Below, one piece after another: positions 34,892 to 43,516 of a DNA stretch of 64,000 nt (its first letter is position 1; each line of letters opens with the position of its first letter). The stretch lies in assembly GCF_900292035.1 (NCBI RefSeq), contig NZ_OMPO01000003.1, positions 62,001 through 126,000 of the forward strand, read 5' to 3'. Made by a program: the position numbers and the translations under genes. The notes below the pieces were generated by a model, which ran no database searches, was not told the origin of the DNA, and worked only from the letters and a program-made list of their open reading frames with translations. The DNA is from Blastococcus sp. Marseille-P5729. GTDB lineage: Bacteria; Actinomycetota; Actinomycetes; Mycobacteriales; Antricoccaceae.

Positions 34892-36415
34892 GTGTATGGG
34901 AAGCAGCACGCGGAGGCCACCCCCGACAAGGTCGCTGTCATCATGGCGGCGACCGGCAAGACCTACACCTACCGCGAGTACGAGGAGCGGGCCAACCAGG
35001 CTGCGCAGCTGTTCCGCCAGCTGGGGCTGCAGACCGGTGACACGGTCGCGCTGGTGCTGAGCAACACCGACACCTATCTGTTCTGCAAAGGTGGCGCCGA
35101 GCGCGCCGGGCTCCGGTATGTCTGCATCAACACCCACCTGCAGGCCGACGAGCTGCAGTACATCGTGGCCGACTCGGACGCCGCCGTCGTCGTCACCGAC
35201 CACACGGCGCTCGACGCGATCCGTGAGTTGCCCGAGCGATGCCTTGGCGTCCGGCACTGGCTCGCGGTCGGCGGCGATCCGAAGAATCAGTTCGACGGCT
35301 TCGACGAGCTCGTCACCGGGCAGCCGACCAAGCCGATCGCCGACGAGCGGCTGGGTGGGGGCATGCTCTACAGCTCGGGCACCACAGGGCGCCCGAAGGG
35401 GATCATCCGGCCCATCCCGGACGCCGACCCCACCGACAACCTGCCGGTCTACGAGTTCACGAACGCGATCTTCCGGCTCACGCCGGACATGATCTACCTC
35501 AGCACTGCGCCGCTCTACCACTCGGCGCCGCACAGCGCGCTGCTCGGGGCGATCCGGCTGGGTGCGACCTGCGTGGTCATGGAGAAGTTTGATGCGGAGG
35601 AGTTCCTCGCGCTCGTCGAGCAACACGGCGTGACGACTACGCAGGTCGTGCCCACGATGCTCAACCGCATCATGCGCCTGCCGCGAGAGGTCCGCGAGAA
35701 GTACGACATCTCGTCGCTCACGACGATCGTGCACGGCGCCGCGCCGATGCCGCCGCAGCTCAAGCGCCAGATCATCGACGAGTGGGGACCGGTGCTGTAC
35801 GAGTACTACGGCGCCACGGAGGGGCACGGATTCTGCCGGTGCGACTCGCAGGAGTGGCTCGAGCGTCCCGGCACGGTCGGCAAGGCAATCCTCGGCGAGC
35901 TGGTGATTCTCGATCCCGAGGGCAACGAGCTACCGGCCCTGCCGGAGGGCACTATCTGGTTCCGTGGGGCGGTGAACTTCAGCTATAAAGGCGATCCAGA
36001 GCGGACGGCGGAGCAGCAGTCGGCCGATGGGAGCATGGCCACCGTCGATGATGTCGGTTACGTCGACGAGGACGGCTACCTGTTCCTCACCGACCGCAAG
36101 TCGCACATGATCATCTCCGGAGGGGTCAACATCTACCCACAGGAGATCGAGGACCTGCTCAGCATGCACCCCGCGGTGCAGGACGTTGCGGTCATCGGCG
36201 TCCCCGACCCGGACTTCGGCGAGCAGGTGAAGGCGGTGGTGATCCGGTCGTCGTCCGACCAGTCGGACGACGACCTGGAGCGCGAACTGATCGAGCACAG
36301 CCGCGAGCACCTCGCGCACTTCAAGGCCCCGCGCTCGATCGACTTCGTCGAGCAGCTGCCGCGGACGCCGACCGGCAAGCTGCAGAAGAAGCTGCTGCGC
36401 AGCCAATACGCCTGA
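34892..36415 (+). CDS. Acyl-CoA synthetase (AMP-forming)
   Basis: ANL-superfamily ligase of 507 residues that activates a carboxylic acid to its CoA thioester through an acyl-adenylate. Motifs: the P-loop-like YSSGTTGRPKG, YEYYGATEG, the Asp of GYVDEDGYLFLTDRKSHM, and the C-terminal catalytic Lys in PTGKLQKK. The GTG at 34892 follows AGGAG. The acid could be a medium or long fatty acid or a ring acid; the sequence does not tell. Confidence 0.92.
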   Translation: MYGKQHAEATPDKVAVIMAATGKTYTYREYEERANQAAQLFRQLGLQTGDTVALVLSNTDTYLFCKGGAERAGLRYVCINTHLQADELQYIVADSDAAVVVTDHTALDAIRELPERCLGVRHWLAVGGDPKNQFDGFDELVTGQPTKPIADERLGGGMLYSSGTTGRPKGIIRPIPDADPTDNLPVYEFTNAIFRLTPDMIYLSTAPLYHSAPHSALLGAIRLGATCVVMEKFDAEEFLALVEQHGVTTTQVVPTMLNRIMRLPREVREKYDISSLTTIVHGAAPMPPQLKRQIIDEWGPVLYEYYGATEGHGFCRCDSQEWLERPGTVGKAILGELVILDPEGNELPALPEGTIWFRGAVNFSYKGDPERTAEQQSADGSMATVDDVGYVDEDGYLFLTDRKSHMIISGGVNIYPQEIEDLLSMHPAVQDVAVIGVPDPDFGEQVKAVVIRSSSDQSDDDLERELIEHSREHLAHFKAPRSIDFVEQLPRTPTGKLQKKLLRSQYA

Positions 36416-36424
36416 CCCCCGCCG

Positions 36425-36765
36425 TCACCCTTCACGCTCGTCGAGCGAGCGCCACCTCACCCTTCACGGTCGTCGAGCGGGCCCGCCGTCACCGTTCACG
36501 GTCGTCGAGCGGGTCCGCCGTCACCCTCCACGGTCGTCGAGCGAGCGACGAAGGAGCGACGCCGAGACGCGGTGAGGCGGCGGTGTCCTTCCCCGGTCGT
36601 CGAGCGAGCGACGAAGGAGCGACGCCGAGACGCGGTGAGGCGGCGGTGTCCTTCCCCGGTCGTCGAGCGAGCGACGAAGGAGCGACGCCGAGACGCGGTG
36701 AGGCGGCGGGGTCCTTCCCCGGTCGTCGAGCGAGCGACGAAGGAGCGACGCCGAGACGAGGTGAG
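36425..36765. repeat. Two-tier tandem repeat (4 x 32 bp, then 3.7 x 63 bp)
   Basis: Units of exactly 32 bp start at 36425, 36457, 36489 and 36521 (TCACCCTTCACGGTCGTCGA type). A 63-bp unit then starts at 36532, 36595, 36658 and 36721 (GGTCGTCGAGCGAGCGACGA type); copies differ by at most a base or two, and the last is cut short. The shared core is GGTCGTCGAGCG. The block lies between converging genes and codes for nothing convincing. Confidence 0.9.
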
Positions 36766-36775
36766 AAGAAGATCA

Positions 36776-36803
36776 GGCCCGGTACGCGTCTGCGTACCGG
36801 GCC
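36776..36803. terminator. Hairpin terminator between converging genes
   Basis: GGCCCGGTACGC and GCGTACCGGGCC form a 12-bp stem with the loop GTCT. It follows the tandem repeat and lies between the acyl-CoA synthetase and superoxide dismutase 3' ends. Confidence 0.75.
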
Positions 36804-36872
36804 CGACCGCCGAGGAAGCATCTGACAGCTCATCGGCTTCCGCCGAGCATCCCCATGCCGGCGGTGGACTCG

Positions 36873-37496
36873 TCAGGCGACGATGAGGCCGTTGGTGGCC
36901 GTGCGCGCCTTGTCGAAGCGCTGGGCCACATCGGCCCAGTTGACGACATTCCAGAACGCCTTGGCGTAATCGGCCTTGACGTTCTTGTACTGCAGGTAGA
37001 ACGCGTGCTCCCACATGTCGAGCATCAGCACCGGAGTGACGCCGACCGGGCAGTTGGCCTGCTGATCGTAGAGCTGGACGATGATCAGCTGTTGGCCGAT
37101 CGAGTCCCACGCGAGGATCGCCCAGCCCGAGCCCTGGATCGTTGTCGCAGTGGCCTCGAAGTGGCCCTGCATCTTCTCGAACGAGCCGAAGTGCTCGTCG
37201 ATGGCAGCAGCGAGCTCGCCGTCCGGCCGGTCGCCGCCTTCGGGGCTCATGTTCTGCCAGAAGACGGAGTGGTTGGTGTGCCCGCCGAGGTTGAACGCGA
37301 GGTTCTTCTCCAGCATCGGTACGGTCGCGAAGTCCTCCGACTCGCGGGCCGCGGCCAGCTTCTCCAGCGCCGCGTTGGCGTCATCGACGTACTTCTGGTG
37401 GTGCTTGCTGTGGTGCAACTGCATGATCTCGCCGCTGATGTGCGGCTCGAGGGCTCCGTAGTCGTACGGAAGGTCGGGAAGCGAGTACTTCGCCAT
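36873..37496 (-). CDS. Superoxide dismutase, Fe/Mn family
   Basis: Dismutes superoxide to peroxide and oxygen. The 207-residue protein carries all metal ligands: His28 (LHHSKHH), His76 ([10 protein letters not shown]), Asp160 and His164 ([12 protein letters not shown]). Fe or Mn use cannot be decided by eye. A TTGCAA-N5-TTGCAA palindrome lies at 37551-37567, 55 bp before the ATG; this is the binding consensus of the nickel-sensing repressor Nur, which controls sodF in Streptomyces. That context favours an iron enzyme shut off when nickel is present. Its 3' end faces a tandem repeat and terminator. Confidence 0.94.
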   Translation of the reverse strand: MAKYSLPDLPYDYGALEPHISGEIMQLHHSKHHQKYVDDANAALEKLAAARESEDFATVPMLEKNLAFNLGGHTNHSVFWQNMSPEGGDRPDGELAAAIDEHFGSFEKMQGHFEATATTIQGSGWAILAWDSIGQQLIIVQLYDQQANCPVGVTPVLMLDMWEHAFYLQYKNVKADYAKAFWNVVNWADVAQRFDKARTATNGLIVA

Positions 37497-37546
37497 GGGG
37501 TGAGCAGCTCCTTAGCTATCGGTTCTGCGTGCTCACCCCATTCTGC

Positions 37547-37571
37547 CTTATTGCAAACAACTTGCAATAAG
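37547..37571. promoter_or_regulatory. Nur-type (Fur family) box in superoxide dismutase promoter
   Basis: CTTATTGCAA-ACAAC-TTGCAATAAG is a perfect inverted repeat. Its core, TTGCAA-N5-TTGCAA, equals the Nur-box consensus published for Streptomyces coelicolor. Binding there represses the iron superoxide dismutase gene when nickel is available. The regulator gene is not in this window. Confidence 0.75.
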
Positions 37572-37621
37572 TTCCGCGCGAGGCCGACCTCCCCGTTGCG
37601 TTGCGCCCTCCCGCCCCGCGC

Positions 37622-37683
37622 CACCCGTTGTTGTGTGCCGCTTTCGGGCAATGACGCCCGAAACTGTCACACAACAACGGGTG
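37622..37683 (-). terminator. Nested hairpin after enoyl-CoA hydratase gene
   Basis: Outer arms of 16 bp (CACCCGTTGTTGTGTG and its complement) enclose an inner 8-bp stem (TTTCGGGC/GCCCGAAA). It starts 14 bp beyond the stop of the leftward enoyl-CoA hydratase gene and upstream of the superoxide dismutase promoter, so it likely separates the two units. Confidence 0.65.
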
Positions 37684-37697
37684 CCGACGTCCGGTGG

Positions 37698-38408
37698 TCA
37701 GCGCTTCCGCCGGGTGAAGGCGAGGGCGAATTCGTTGCGGGTGTCGTCGATCGCCTCCCGCTCGTGCAGATTGCGCCACTTGTTGTGCAGCCGCTTCTGC
37801 TGGGCGATGACGTGCCGGCTGCTCTGCGACGTGTAGCCAAGCAGCTCCATGGCGACCGCGTCTGGGTCGTCGGCGACCCGGTTGAGAAAGCCGCGCTGCA
37901 TCATCACCTCGGCGTCGTACCGCTCGCCGGTGAGCACGATCTCGGTGGCGAGGGTCCAGCCCATCACCCGGTGCAGGTTGACCGTCTCCAGCACCGACGG
38001 GATGTCGATGCGCACCTCGGGCATCTGGAAGAAAGTGCCTGGCGCGGCGACCCGGAACTCGGCGGCAGCCGCGACCTCCAGCATGCCGCCGACGACGTAC
38101 CTGCGCATGGACGCCGCGACCGGGAGCGGACAGTCCTTCACCGCCTGGCAGACCTCACCGAGCCGCGAGATGATCTCGTACGCGCGCCCCGGATCCTCGG
38201 TCTCGAACAGCGAGGTGTCCATGCCCGCCGAGAATCCGGCGTCCTCGCAGCCGCGCAGCAGCACGCCTCGCGCCGACGCATCCGCACCGGCCGCCTCGAA
38301 GGCCTCGCACAGCTCGCCGAGCATGTCCCAGCTGAGTGCGTTGGCACGTCGCGGGTTGTTGATGGTGATCACGTGGACGTCGCCGTCCTTGGCGGTAGTG
38401 ATGCTCAT
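37698..38408 (-). CDS. Enoyl-CoA hydratase/isomerase family protein
   Basis: Crotonase-fold protein of 236 residues. The CoA-binding strand ITINNPRRANALSWDML, the first oxyanion region GFSAGMDTSLFE and the second region MRRYVVGGMLEVAAAAEFRVA are present. The usual catalytic Glu positions are not clearly kept, so the exact reaction is open. It overlaps the preceding hydrolase gene by 4 bp and was probably made from the same transcript. Confidence 0.85.
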   Translation of the reverse strand: MSITTAKDGDVHVITINNPRRANALSWDMLGELCEAFEAAGADASARGVLLRGCEDAGFSAGMDTSLFETEDPGRAYEIISRLGEVCQAVKDCPLPVAASMRRYVVGGMLEVAAAAEFRVAAPGTFFQMPEVRIDIPSVLETVNLHRVMGWTLATEIVLTGERYDAEVMMQRGFLNRVADDPDAVAMELLGYTSQSSRHVIAQQKRLHNKWRNLHEREAIDDTRNEFALAFTRRKR

Positions 38409-39058
38409 GAGTCTCCTCGGTCCAGGGCGGCGCGATGATCACGCGCTGCCTGTTGAATGGTCTGTACGACGAACCGCGCGGTCACCGCATGCCACAACGG
38501 CCAGCGCCGCAGCATCGCGTGTCCCTCCCCGGGGACCGCTCGCCAGGTCGCGTCGACGCCGCGGCCACGCAGGGATGCGACGTACTGCTCACTGAGGCGA
38601 GGGCTGGTGATGCGGTCGGCGAGCCCGTGCATGAGCAGGGCGCGCTGGCCGGGCCTGCCGTGGACGCCGTCCGCCTCGACCACCCACGGCGCCAGCGCGG
38701 CCACGCCGACCACTCCCGGATCCTCGATCAGGTTCAGCGCGACCCGCCCGCCCATCGAATGGCCGACCATGACGATCGGGACGCCGGGTCGCTCGGCGCG
38801 CACCCGCTCGAGCACGTCGCGGGTGCCGGCGAGTGGGGAGCGCTTGTCGCCGTTCCAGCCGAAGACCTCGTTCTTCACGCGTAGGACGCCGATGCGCCCT
38901 CGGCCGCGGCGGCGGATCGTCAGGGCGAACGGCAGCATCCGAAGCACCGGAAGACCGATCCACCGAAGCGTATGCTCGCCGTGCTCACCGCCGCCGTGCA
39001 GCAGCAGGGCGACGCCCTCGCAGTCCCTCGGGAGTCGGCCGCGCACCTGAGCAGTCAT
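38405..39058 (-). CDS. Alpha/beta hydrolase
   Basis: A 217-residue serine hydrolase. The N-terminal strand and oxyanion loop read VALLLHGGGEHGE, the nucleophile elbow is GHSMGG, an Asp-containing strand is LLMHGLADRITSP, and the catalytic His is in VPGEGHAML. I chose the ATG at 39058 (MTAQVRGRLPRD); sequence further upstream is not protein-like. It overlaps the enoyl-CoA hydratase gene (ATGA), which suggests a shared, uncharacterised acyl or ester pathway. Confidence 0.85.
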   Translation of the reverse strand: MTAQVRGRLPRDCEGVALLLHGGGEHGEHTLRWIGLPVLRMLPFALTIRRRGRGRIGVLRVKNEVFGWNGDKRSPLAGTRDVLERVRAERPGVPIVMVGHSMGGRVALNLIEDPGVVGVAALAPWVVEADGVHGRPGQRALLMHGLADRITSPRLSEQYVASLRGRGVDATWRAVPGEGHAMLRRWPLWHAVTARFVVQTIQQAARDHRAALDRGDS

Positions 39059-39155
39059 GCGCTCGAACCTACTCCGAGCCCGCGGGCGCCCGCGGTCCCA
39101 CGGTCCTAGCCGGCCATGACAGGTGGCCTGTTGGTTGTCTGCGGCGAGTGCCACG

Positions 39156-40766
39156 ATGAGCGGTATGACGACAGCATCGCCGGCGCGGCCCGCCGCCACG
39201 CAGGAGCAGAGCCCGTGGCCCGCGCTGTGGGCGCTGGTGATCGGGTTCTTCATGATCCTGGTTGACGCCACGATCGTCTCGGTCGCGACCGACTCGATCA
39301 TGGTCGGGCTGCGCACCGACCTCAACAGCGTCGTGTGGGTGACCAGCGCCTATCTGCTGGCCTACGTCGTCCCGCTGCTGGTCACCGGCCGGCTCGGTGA
39401 TCAGTTCGGTCCGAAGCGGATCTATCTCACCGGACTGATCGTCTTCACGGCGGCGTCTGCGCTGTGCGGCTTTGCCGGGACGATCGAGCTGCTGGTCTTC
39501 GCCCGCGTGCTGCAGGGACTCGGCGCGTCGATGATGACGCCGCAGACCATGGCGGTCATTACCCGCACCTTCCCGCCGGAACGGCGCGGTACGGCGATGG
39601 CCCTGTGGGGCTCGATCGCGGGCGTCGCGATGCTGGTCGGTCCGCTCGCGGGCGGCCTCCTGACCGGTTCGCTCGGCTGGGAGTGGATCTTCTTCATCAA
39701 CGTCCCGGTGGGCATCATCGCGTTCATCGCCGCGTGGCGGCTGGTGCCGTCGTTGGAGACGAGGCGGCACCGTTTCGACGTCCCCGGCATCCTGCTGAAC
39801 ACGGTCGGGCTGTTCTGCCTCACCTTCGGCGTCCAGGAGGGGCAGAAGCACGACTGGGGGACTATCGCCGGGCCGATCAGCGTGTGGTCGCTGATCATCA
39901 GCGGTGTGCTGCTGCTCGCCGGCTTCCTTTGGTGGCAGTCGGCCAACAAACGCGAGCCGTTGATGAGCCTGGAACTGTTCAAGGACCGCAACTTCGGGCT
40001 GGCGAACATCGCGATCTTCACGATGGGCTTCGCGGTCACCGGCATGGGCATCCCGCTCATGCTGTACGCCCAGAAGACGATCGGCCTGAGCACGATGCGC
40101 TCCGCGATGCTGCTGATCCCGATGGCCTTCGCGTCGATGCTCATGGCGCCGATCGCGGGCATGCTCACCGATCGGATGCACCCCCGGCTGCTGGCAGGCT
40201 TCGGGTTCACCGGTCAGGCGGTCGGGCTGTGGTGGCTCGGGACCGTGATGGACGTCGACACCCCCGTCTGGCAGGTGCTGCTGCCGATCGGCCTGCTGGG
40301 TTTCAGCGGCTCGTTCGTCTGGGCGCCGCTGTCGGCGACTGCCACCCGCAACCTGCCGATGCACCTGGCGGGCGCGGGATCGGGTGTCTACAACATGACC
40401 CGACAGGTGGGCGCCGTCCTCGGCAGCGCGTCGGTCGGCGTGCTGATGCAGAACCGCATCTCCGCTCACTTCACTCCGGTGCTCGATCAGCTGGGCGCCC
40501 CGCCGGGCGCGGCGAGTGGGTCGTACGCCGAGGCGACCGGAGCGCTGCCCGAACCGCTGCTGGAGCCGTTCGCGCGGGCGATGGGCGAATCGCTGTATCT
40601 GCCGGCGGCGGTGCTGGTGCTCGGCTTCCTCGTCGTGATGTGCTTCGAGCGCCCGACGCACAGCGGCATGCGCGCGCGCCGCTCCGTCGCGCGTGCCCGC
40701 CGGCCCGAGCTGCATGCTGGCGCGCTCCGGCGGGATAGCGCACCGGCGAGCACCGCACGTCGTTGA
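39156..40766 (+). CDS. MFS drug exporter, DHA2 (14-helix) family
   Basis: Proton-driven exporter of about 536 residues with some 14 hydrophobic helices. Family motifs are present: VDATIVSVATDSI in helix 1, GRLGDQFGPKRIYL (motif A), and GPLAGGLLTGSLGWEWIFFINVPVG (core of motif C and helix 6). The tail after the last helix is basic and low in complexity. Two in-frame ATGs (39156 and 39165) are possible and neither has a clear ribosome site. No regulator is adjacent. Confidence 0.9.
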   Translation: MSGMTTASPARPAATQEQSPWPALWALVIGFFMILVDATIVSVATDSIMVGLRTDLNSVVWVTSAYLLAYVVPLLVTGRLGDQFGPKRIYLTGLIVFTAASALCGFAGTIELLVFARVLQGLGASMMTPQTMAVITRTFPPERRGTAMALWGSIAGVAMLVGPLAGGLLTGSLGWEWIFFINVPVGIIAFIAAWRLVPSLETRRHRFDVPGILLNTVGLFCLTFGVQEGQKHDWGTIAGPISVWSLIISGVLLLAGFLWWQSANKREPLMSLELFKDRNFGLANIAIFTMGFAVTGMGIPLMLYAQKTIGLSTMRSAMLLIPMAFASMLMAPIAGMLTDRMHPRLLAGFGFTGQAVGLWWLGTVMDVDTPVWQVLLPIGLLGFSGSFVWAPLSATATRNLPMHLAGAGSGVYNMTRQVGAVLGSASVGVLMQNRISAHFTPVLDQLGAPPGAASGSYAEATGALPEPLLEPFARAMGESLYLPAAVLVLGFLVVMCFERPTHSGMRARRSVARARRPELHAGALRRDSAPASTARR

Positions 40767-40777
40767 GCGAGGCGTGC

Positions 40778-41755
40778 CTACAGCCAGTGCAGGTACTGGC
40801 CGTGCGGGCCGGTGCGAGCCAGTGGCTCGCCGTCCAACGACATTACGAAGGACGGCGGGCCGTCCCATTCCGGCACCTTCTCGCGGACCGAGGGCACGAC
40901 GCGCGCGTCCTCGTTGGCGATCCACCGCACCGGCAGCTGCTTGACGGTCCGTTCGAAGGCCAGCCGATGCTCGCGGGTGAAGTACCCCAGGACGGCGGTG
41001 TGCATCACGACGACCGTGGTGTCCTCTGGTGCCCGCGCCACGAGACCCGGCAGCTCGGCGACGGCGTCGCCCTTGACCCGCACGATCGGCTCGCCGGCGG
41101 CGGCGCGTAGCGTGGCTGCTAGCCGTTCCTCACGATGGGTCTGCCCCGGCCAGACGAGCGAGCGAAGCCACCTCGCGTCGTCCGAATCAGCGGGGTCCAG
41201 CGGGTTGAGGTCGATGCCGGCCCGCCACGCGATCTGCGGGACGGCGCAGGGCAACCGCTGCGGACCGCGCAGCTCGCAGTCGAGGACGGTGACGTCGGTC
41301 GGCCCGGCCTCGATCACACGATCGCCGGAGCGCCAGCGGTAGCCGTACCGGTCGGGCAGCAGGCACAGGCCCGCGGACATGCCGACCTCGATCAGCGAGA
41401 TCCGCTCGCCGAGCGCGGCGATCACCGGCGAGAGGACGGCGCAGCGTCCCGGCTCGTTGGTCTGCGTCTCGCGGGTCGTGGCGACTCGGTAGACATCGTC
41501 CCACCGGTCCTCCAGCCAGCCCAGCAGCCCGGCACCGGGCTCGAGCGGGCCGTCGAGATAGCGCAGCGCGCCGAGGAAGACATTGGGCTGACGCTTGCGA
41601 CCTGGCAGGGTGTCCAGGCGCCGCTGGATCTCAGGTGTGCGCGCGATCCAGCGGCACAGCCGCTCCCAGATGGGCGAGGACGGCGCGGTCTCTTCCGCGA
41701 ACCATTCGTAGAGGTCGGCGATCGAAGCGTCGGTGAAGAAGCGAGCACCCTGCAT
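40778..41755 (-). CDS. DUF2332 family protein
   Basis: A 325-residue protein with the DUF2332 pattern: LYEWFAEETAPSSPIWERLC near the N-terminus, PNVFLGALRYL, NEPGRCAVLSPVIAAL, LIEVGMSAGLCLLPDRYGY and VVVMHTAVLGYF. The middle segment resembles a methyltransferase-like Rossmann loop, but the family has no proven activity. It is divergent from the ornithine cyclodeaminase-like gene across the second copy of the long inverted repeat. Confidence 0.88.
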   Translation of the reverse strand: MQGARFFTDASIADLYEWFAEETAPSSPIWERLCRWIARTPEIQRRLDTLPGRKRQPNVFLGALRYLDGPLEPGAGLLGWLEDRWDDVYRVATTRETQTNEPGRCAVLSPVIAALGERISLIEVGMSAGLCLLPDRYGYRWRSGDRVIEAGPTDVTVLDCELRGPQRLPCAVPQIAWRAGIDLNPLDPADSDDARWLRSLVWPGQTHREERLAATLRAAAGEPIVRVKGDAVAELPGLVARAPEDTTVVVMHTAVLGYFTREHRLAFERTVKQLPVRWIANEDARVVPSVREKVPEWDGPPSFVMSLDGEPLARTGPHGQYLHWL

Positions 41756-41833
41756 CCCGCCATCCTCCCCGATTCTGGAACGAACTCACCGCCACGTGAA
41801 GGATTCGTTCCACAATCGGGGAGGATTAGGCGT
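41756..41833. promoter_or_regulatory. Divergent promoter filled by a 21-bp inverted repeat (element copy 2)
   Basis: Arms at 41764-41784 and 41804-41824 (CCTCCCCGATTCTGGAACGAA and a complement with one mismatch) fill the 78-bp gap between two divergent genes. The sequence, spacing and position relative to both start codons match the element at 32807-32885. Confidence 0.7.
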
Positions 41834-42715
41834 ATGGCGAGGTTGTTGAACGATGACGACATCAGGGATGCCCTGACCCCGCAGCTGGCGATGGACGCCG
41901 TCCGCGGCGTGATCGCCGGGTTCGCGAAGGGTGAAGTAGCGGCGCCCGCTCGGGTCACCGCCGACCTGGCGGACGGCGTGATGACGTACACGACCGGTGC
42001 GACGCCGGAGGTCTACGGCTACCGCAGCTACGACAGCCTCGCCCCGGGCAAGGTCGACCAGATTGTCACCTGTCTCGACCGCGCGACCCGCCGGCTGAAG
42101 TACGTGCACGCCGGGAGCCTGGTCGGGATCGCCCGCACCGGGGCGATCGGGGGCGTGGCGGTCGACGCGCTCGCGGCACCGCAGGCCTCCACGCTCACGC
42201 TGATCGGGTCCGGGATCCAGGCGTACTGGCAGGCCTGGGCGATCCAGGCGATCCGGCCGCTGCGCAAGGTGCGGGTCTACTCGCCAACCCCGGACCATCG
42301 AGTTGCGTTCGCGCGCCGGCTCGCCGACCGCCTCGACCTCCCCGCCAAGGCGATGGCTGACCCGCACGAGGCGGTGGACGGCGCAGACATCGTCGTCCTC
42401 GCGACTACCGCGCGCGAACCGGTGATCGACACCGGGTGGCTGGCGGACGGCGCCCACGTCAGCTCGCTCGGCTCGAAGGTTCCCGGTTCTAGCGAGTACG
42501 ACGACCGGCTGCTCGCCGAGTCCTTCATCACCACCGACTCGCTGGCCCAGCTCGAGGCGCTCGCGGGCAGCACCCAGGGTGCCGAGCACCTCGGTCATCA
42601 CCTTCGCCAAGGCGCGGATCGCCTACACGGCAAGCGGTTCACCTTCTTTCAGTCCTGTGGGCTGGCCGGCACCGAGGTTGCGCTGCTCGACGCGCTCGGT
42701 CGGGCACTCGCATGA
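41834..42715 (+). CDS. Ornithine cyclodeaminase/mu-crystallin family protein
   Basis: NAD(P)-binding protein of 293 residues. The Rossmann region is LTLIGSGIQAYWQAWAI, with RVYSPTPDHRVAFARRL and GADIVVLATTAREPVID following, and an upstream substrate-binding part GVMTYTTGATPEVYGYRSYD. Members act as ornithine cyclodeaminase, imine reductases or thyroid-hormone binders, so the reaction is uncertain. Its stop overlaps the DUF1345 start (ATGA). Confidence 0.87.
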   Translation: MARLLNDDDIRDALTPQLAMDAVRGVIAGFAKGEVAAPARVTADLADGVMTYTTGATPEVYGYRSYDSLAPGKVDQIVTCLDRATRRLKYVHAGSLVGIARTGAIGGVAVDALAAPQASTLTLIGSGIQAYWQAWAIQAIRPLRKVRVYSPTPDHRVAFARRLADRLDLPAKAMADPHEAVDGADIVVLATTAREPVIDTGWLADGAHVSSLGSKVPGSSEYDDRLLAESFITTDSLAQLEALAGSTQGAEHLGHHLRQGADRLHGKRFTFFQSCGLAGTEVALLDALGRALA

Positions 42716-43377
42716 GTACCCGGTCGGAGCTGCATGACAGCTCGCTCCCGGGGGCGAGCGCGGCAGTACGAGTGGCGCTCAGTGCGGCGGCCGGACTGTT
42801 CGTGGGCGCGGCGGTCTGGCTGCTCGCCGAACCGCGGTTCGCGGTCGGAGCCGGCTGGGTCGCCGCGTGCCTGATCTGGCTGGTGTGGGCCTGGGTCACG
42901 CTACGTCCGATGAGCCCTTCCGAGACCCGCGCCCACGCAGTGCGGGAGGATCCCACTCGAGGAACGGCGGACGTCGTCCTGCTTCTGGCCTCGCTCTTCA
43001 GCCTGGGTGCGGTGGGCTATTACCTCGCCGAGGCCGCGAGCGCCACGGGCGCCGAACGCTGGGTGCTGACCGGCCTCGGGATGGCCACCATTGCCGCGTC
43101 CTGGTTCACCATCCACTCGACCTACACCTTGCGCTACGCGCGGCTGTACTACGGCGACCCCGAGGGCGGCATCGACTTCAACAGCGACGAGTCACCGGAC
43201 TACCGCGACTTCCTCTACTTCAGCTTCAACCTCGGCATGACCTACCAGGTCTCTGACAACAACGTGGAGCACAAGGAGATCCGCCGCGTCGTCCTGCGGC
43301 ACTGCCTGATGGCCTTCCTGTTCGGCGTGGTCATCCTCGGCGCCGCGATCAACATCATCGCGGGGCTGGGCGGCTAG
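42712..43377 (+). CDS. DUF1345 membrane protein
   Basis: A 221-residue membrane protein with five hydrophobic segments. The segment SWFTIHSTYTLRYARLYY followed by DFLYFSFNLGMTYQVSDNNV marks the DUF1345 family, whose role is unknown. It overlaps the preceding gene by 4 bp and is therefore likely coupled to it. Confidence 0.9.
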   Translation: MSTRSELHDSSLPGASAAVRVALSAAAGLFVGAAVWLLAEPRFAVGAGWVAACLIWLVWAWVTLRPMSPSETRAHAVREDPTRGTADVVLLLASLFSLGAVGYYLAEAASATGAERWVLTGLGMATIAASWFTIHSTYTLRYARLYYGDPEGGIDFNSDESPDYRDFLYFSFNLGMTYQVSDNNVEHKEIRRVVLRHCLMAFLFGVVILGAAINIIAGLGG

Positions 43378-43378
43378 A

Positions 43379-43516
43379 CAGCAACGCCCGCATGAGCGGC
43401 GCCTCGCGGTAGATCTGACCGAGGTCCAGCTGCTCGACATTGCCGGCACGGTGGGGAAGGAAACCGCCGGGGTACACCCAGCCCTGGTGATCGATGACTA
43501 CGAAATCGACGGGGTT
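43379..43516 (-). pseudogene. Remnant of a radical SAM/SPASM protein C-terminus
   Basis: Right after the hemY stop, and in the same frame, the minus strand still reads protein-like sequence: DFVVIDHQGWVYPGGFLPHR, AGNVEQLDLGQIYREAP and LMRALLS. From memory, this resembles the end of TIGR04053-type radical SAM/SPASM proteins (a block of the form GEVYPSGFLP, AGNVR, IYRDSPLFRAL), which lie near heme genes. The catalytic part and the Cys-rich end are missing. It looks like a leftover after a deletion. Confidence 0.5.
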
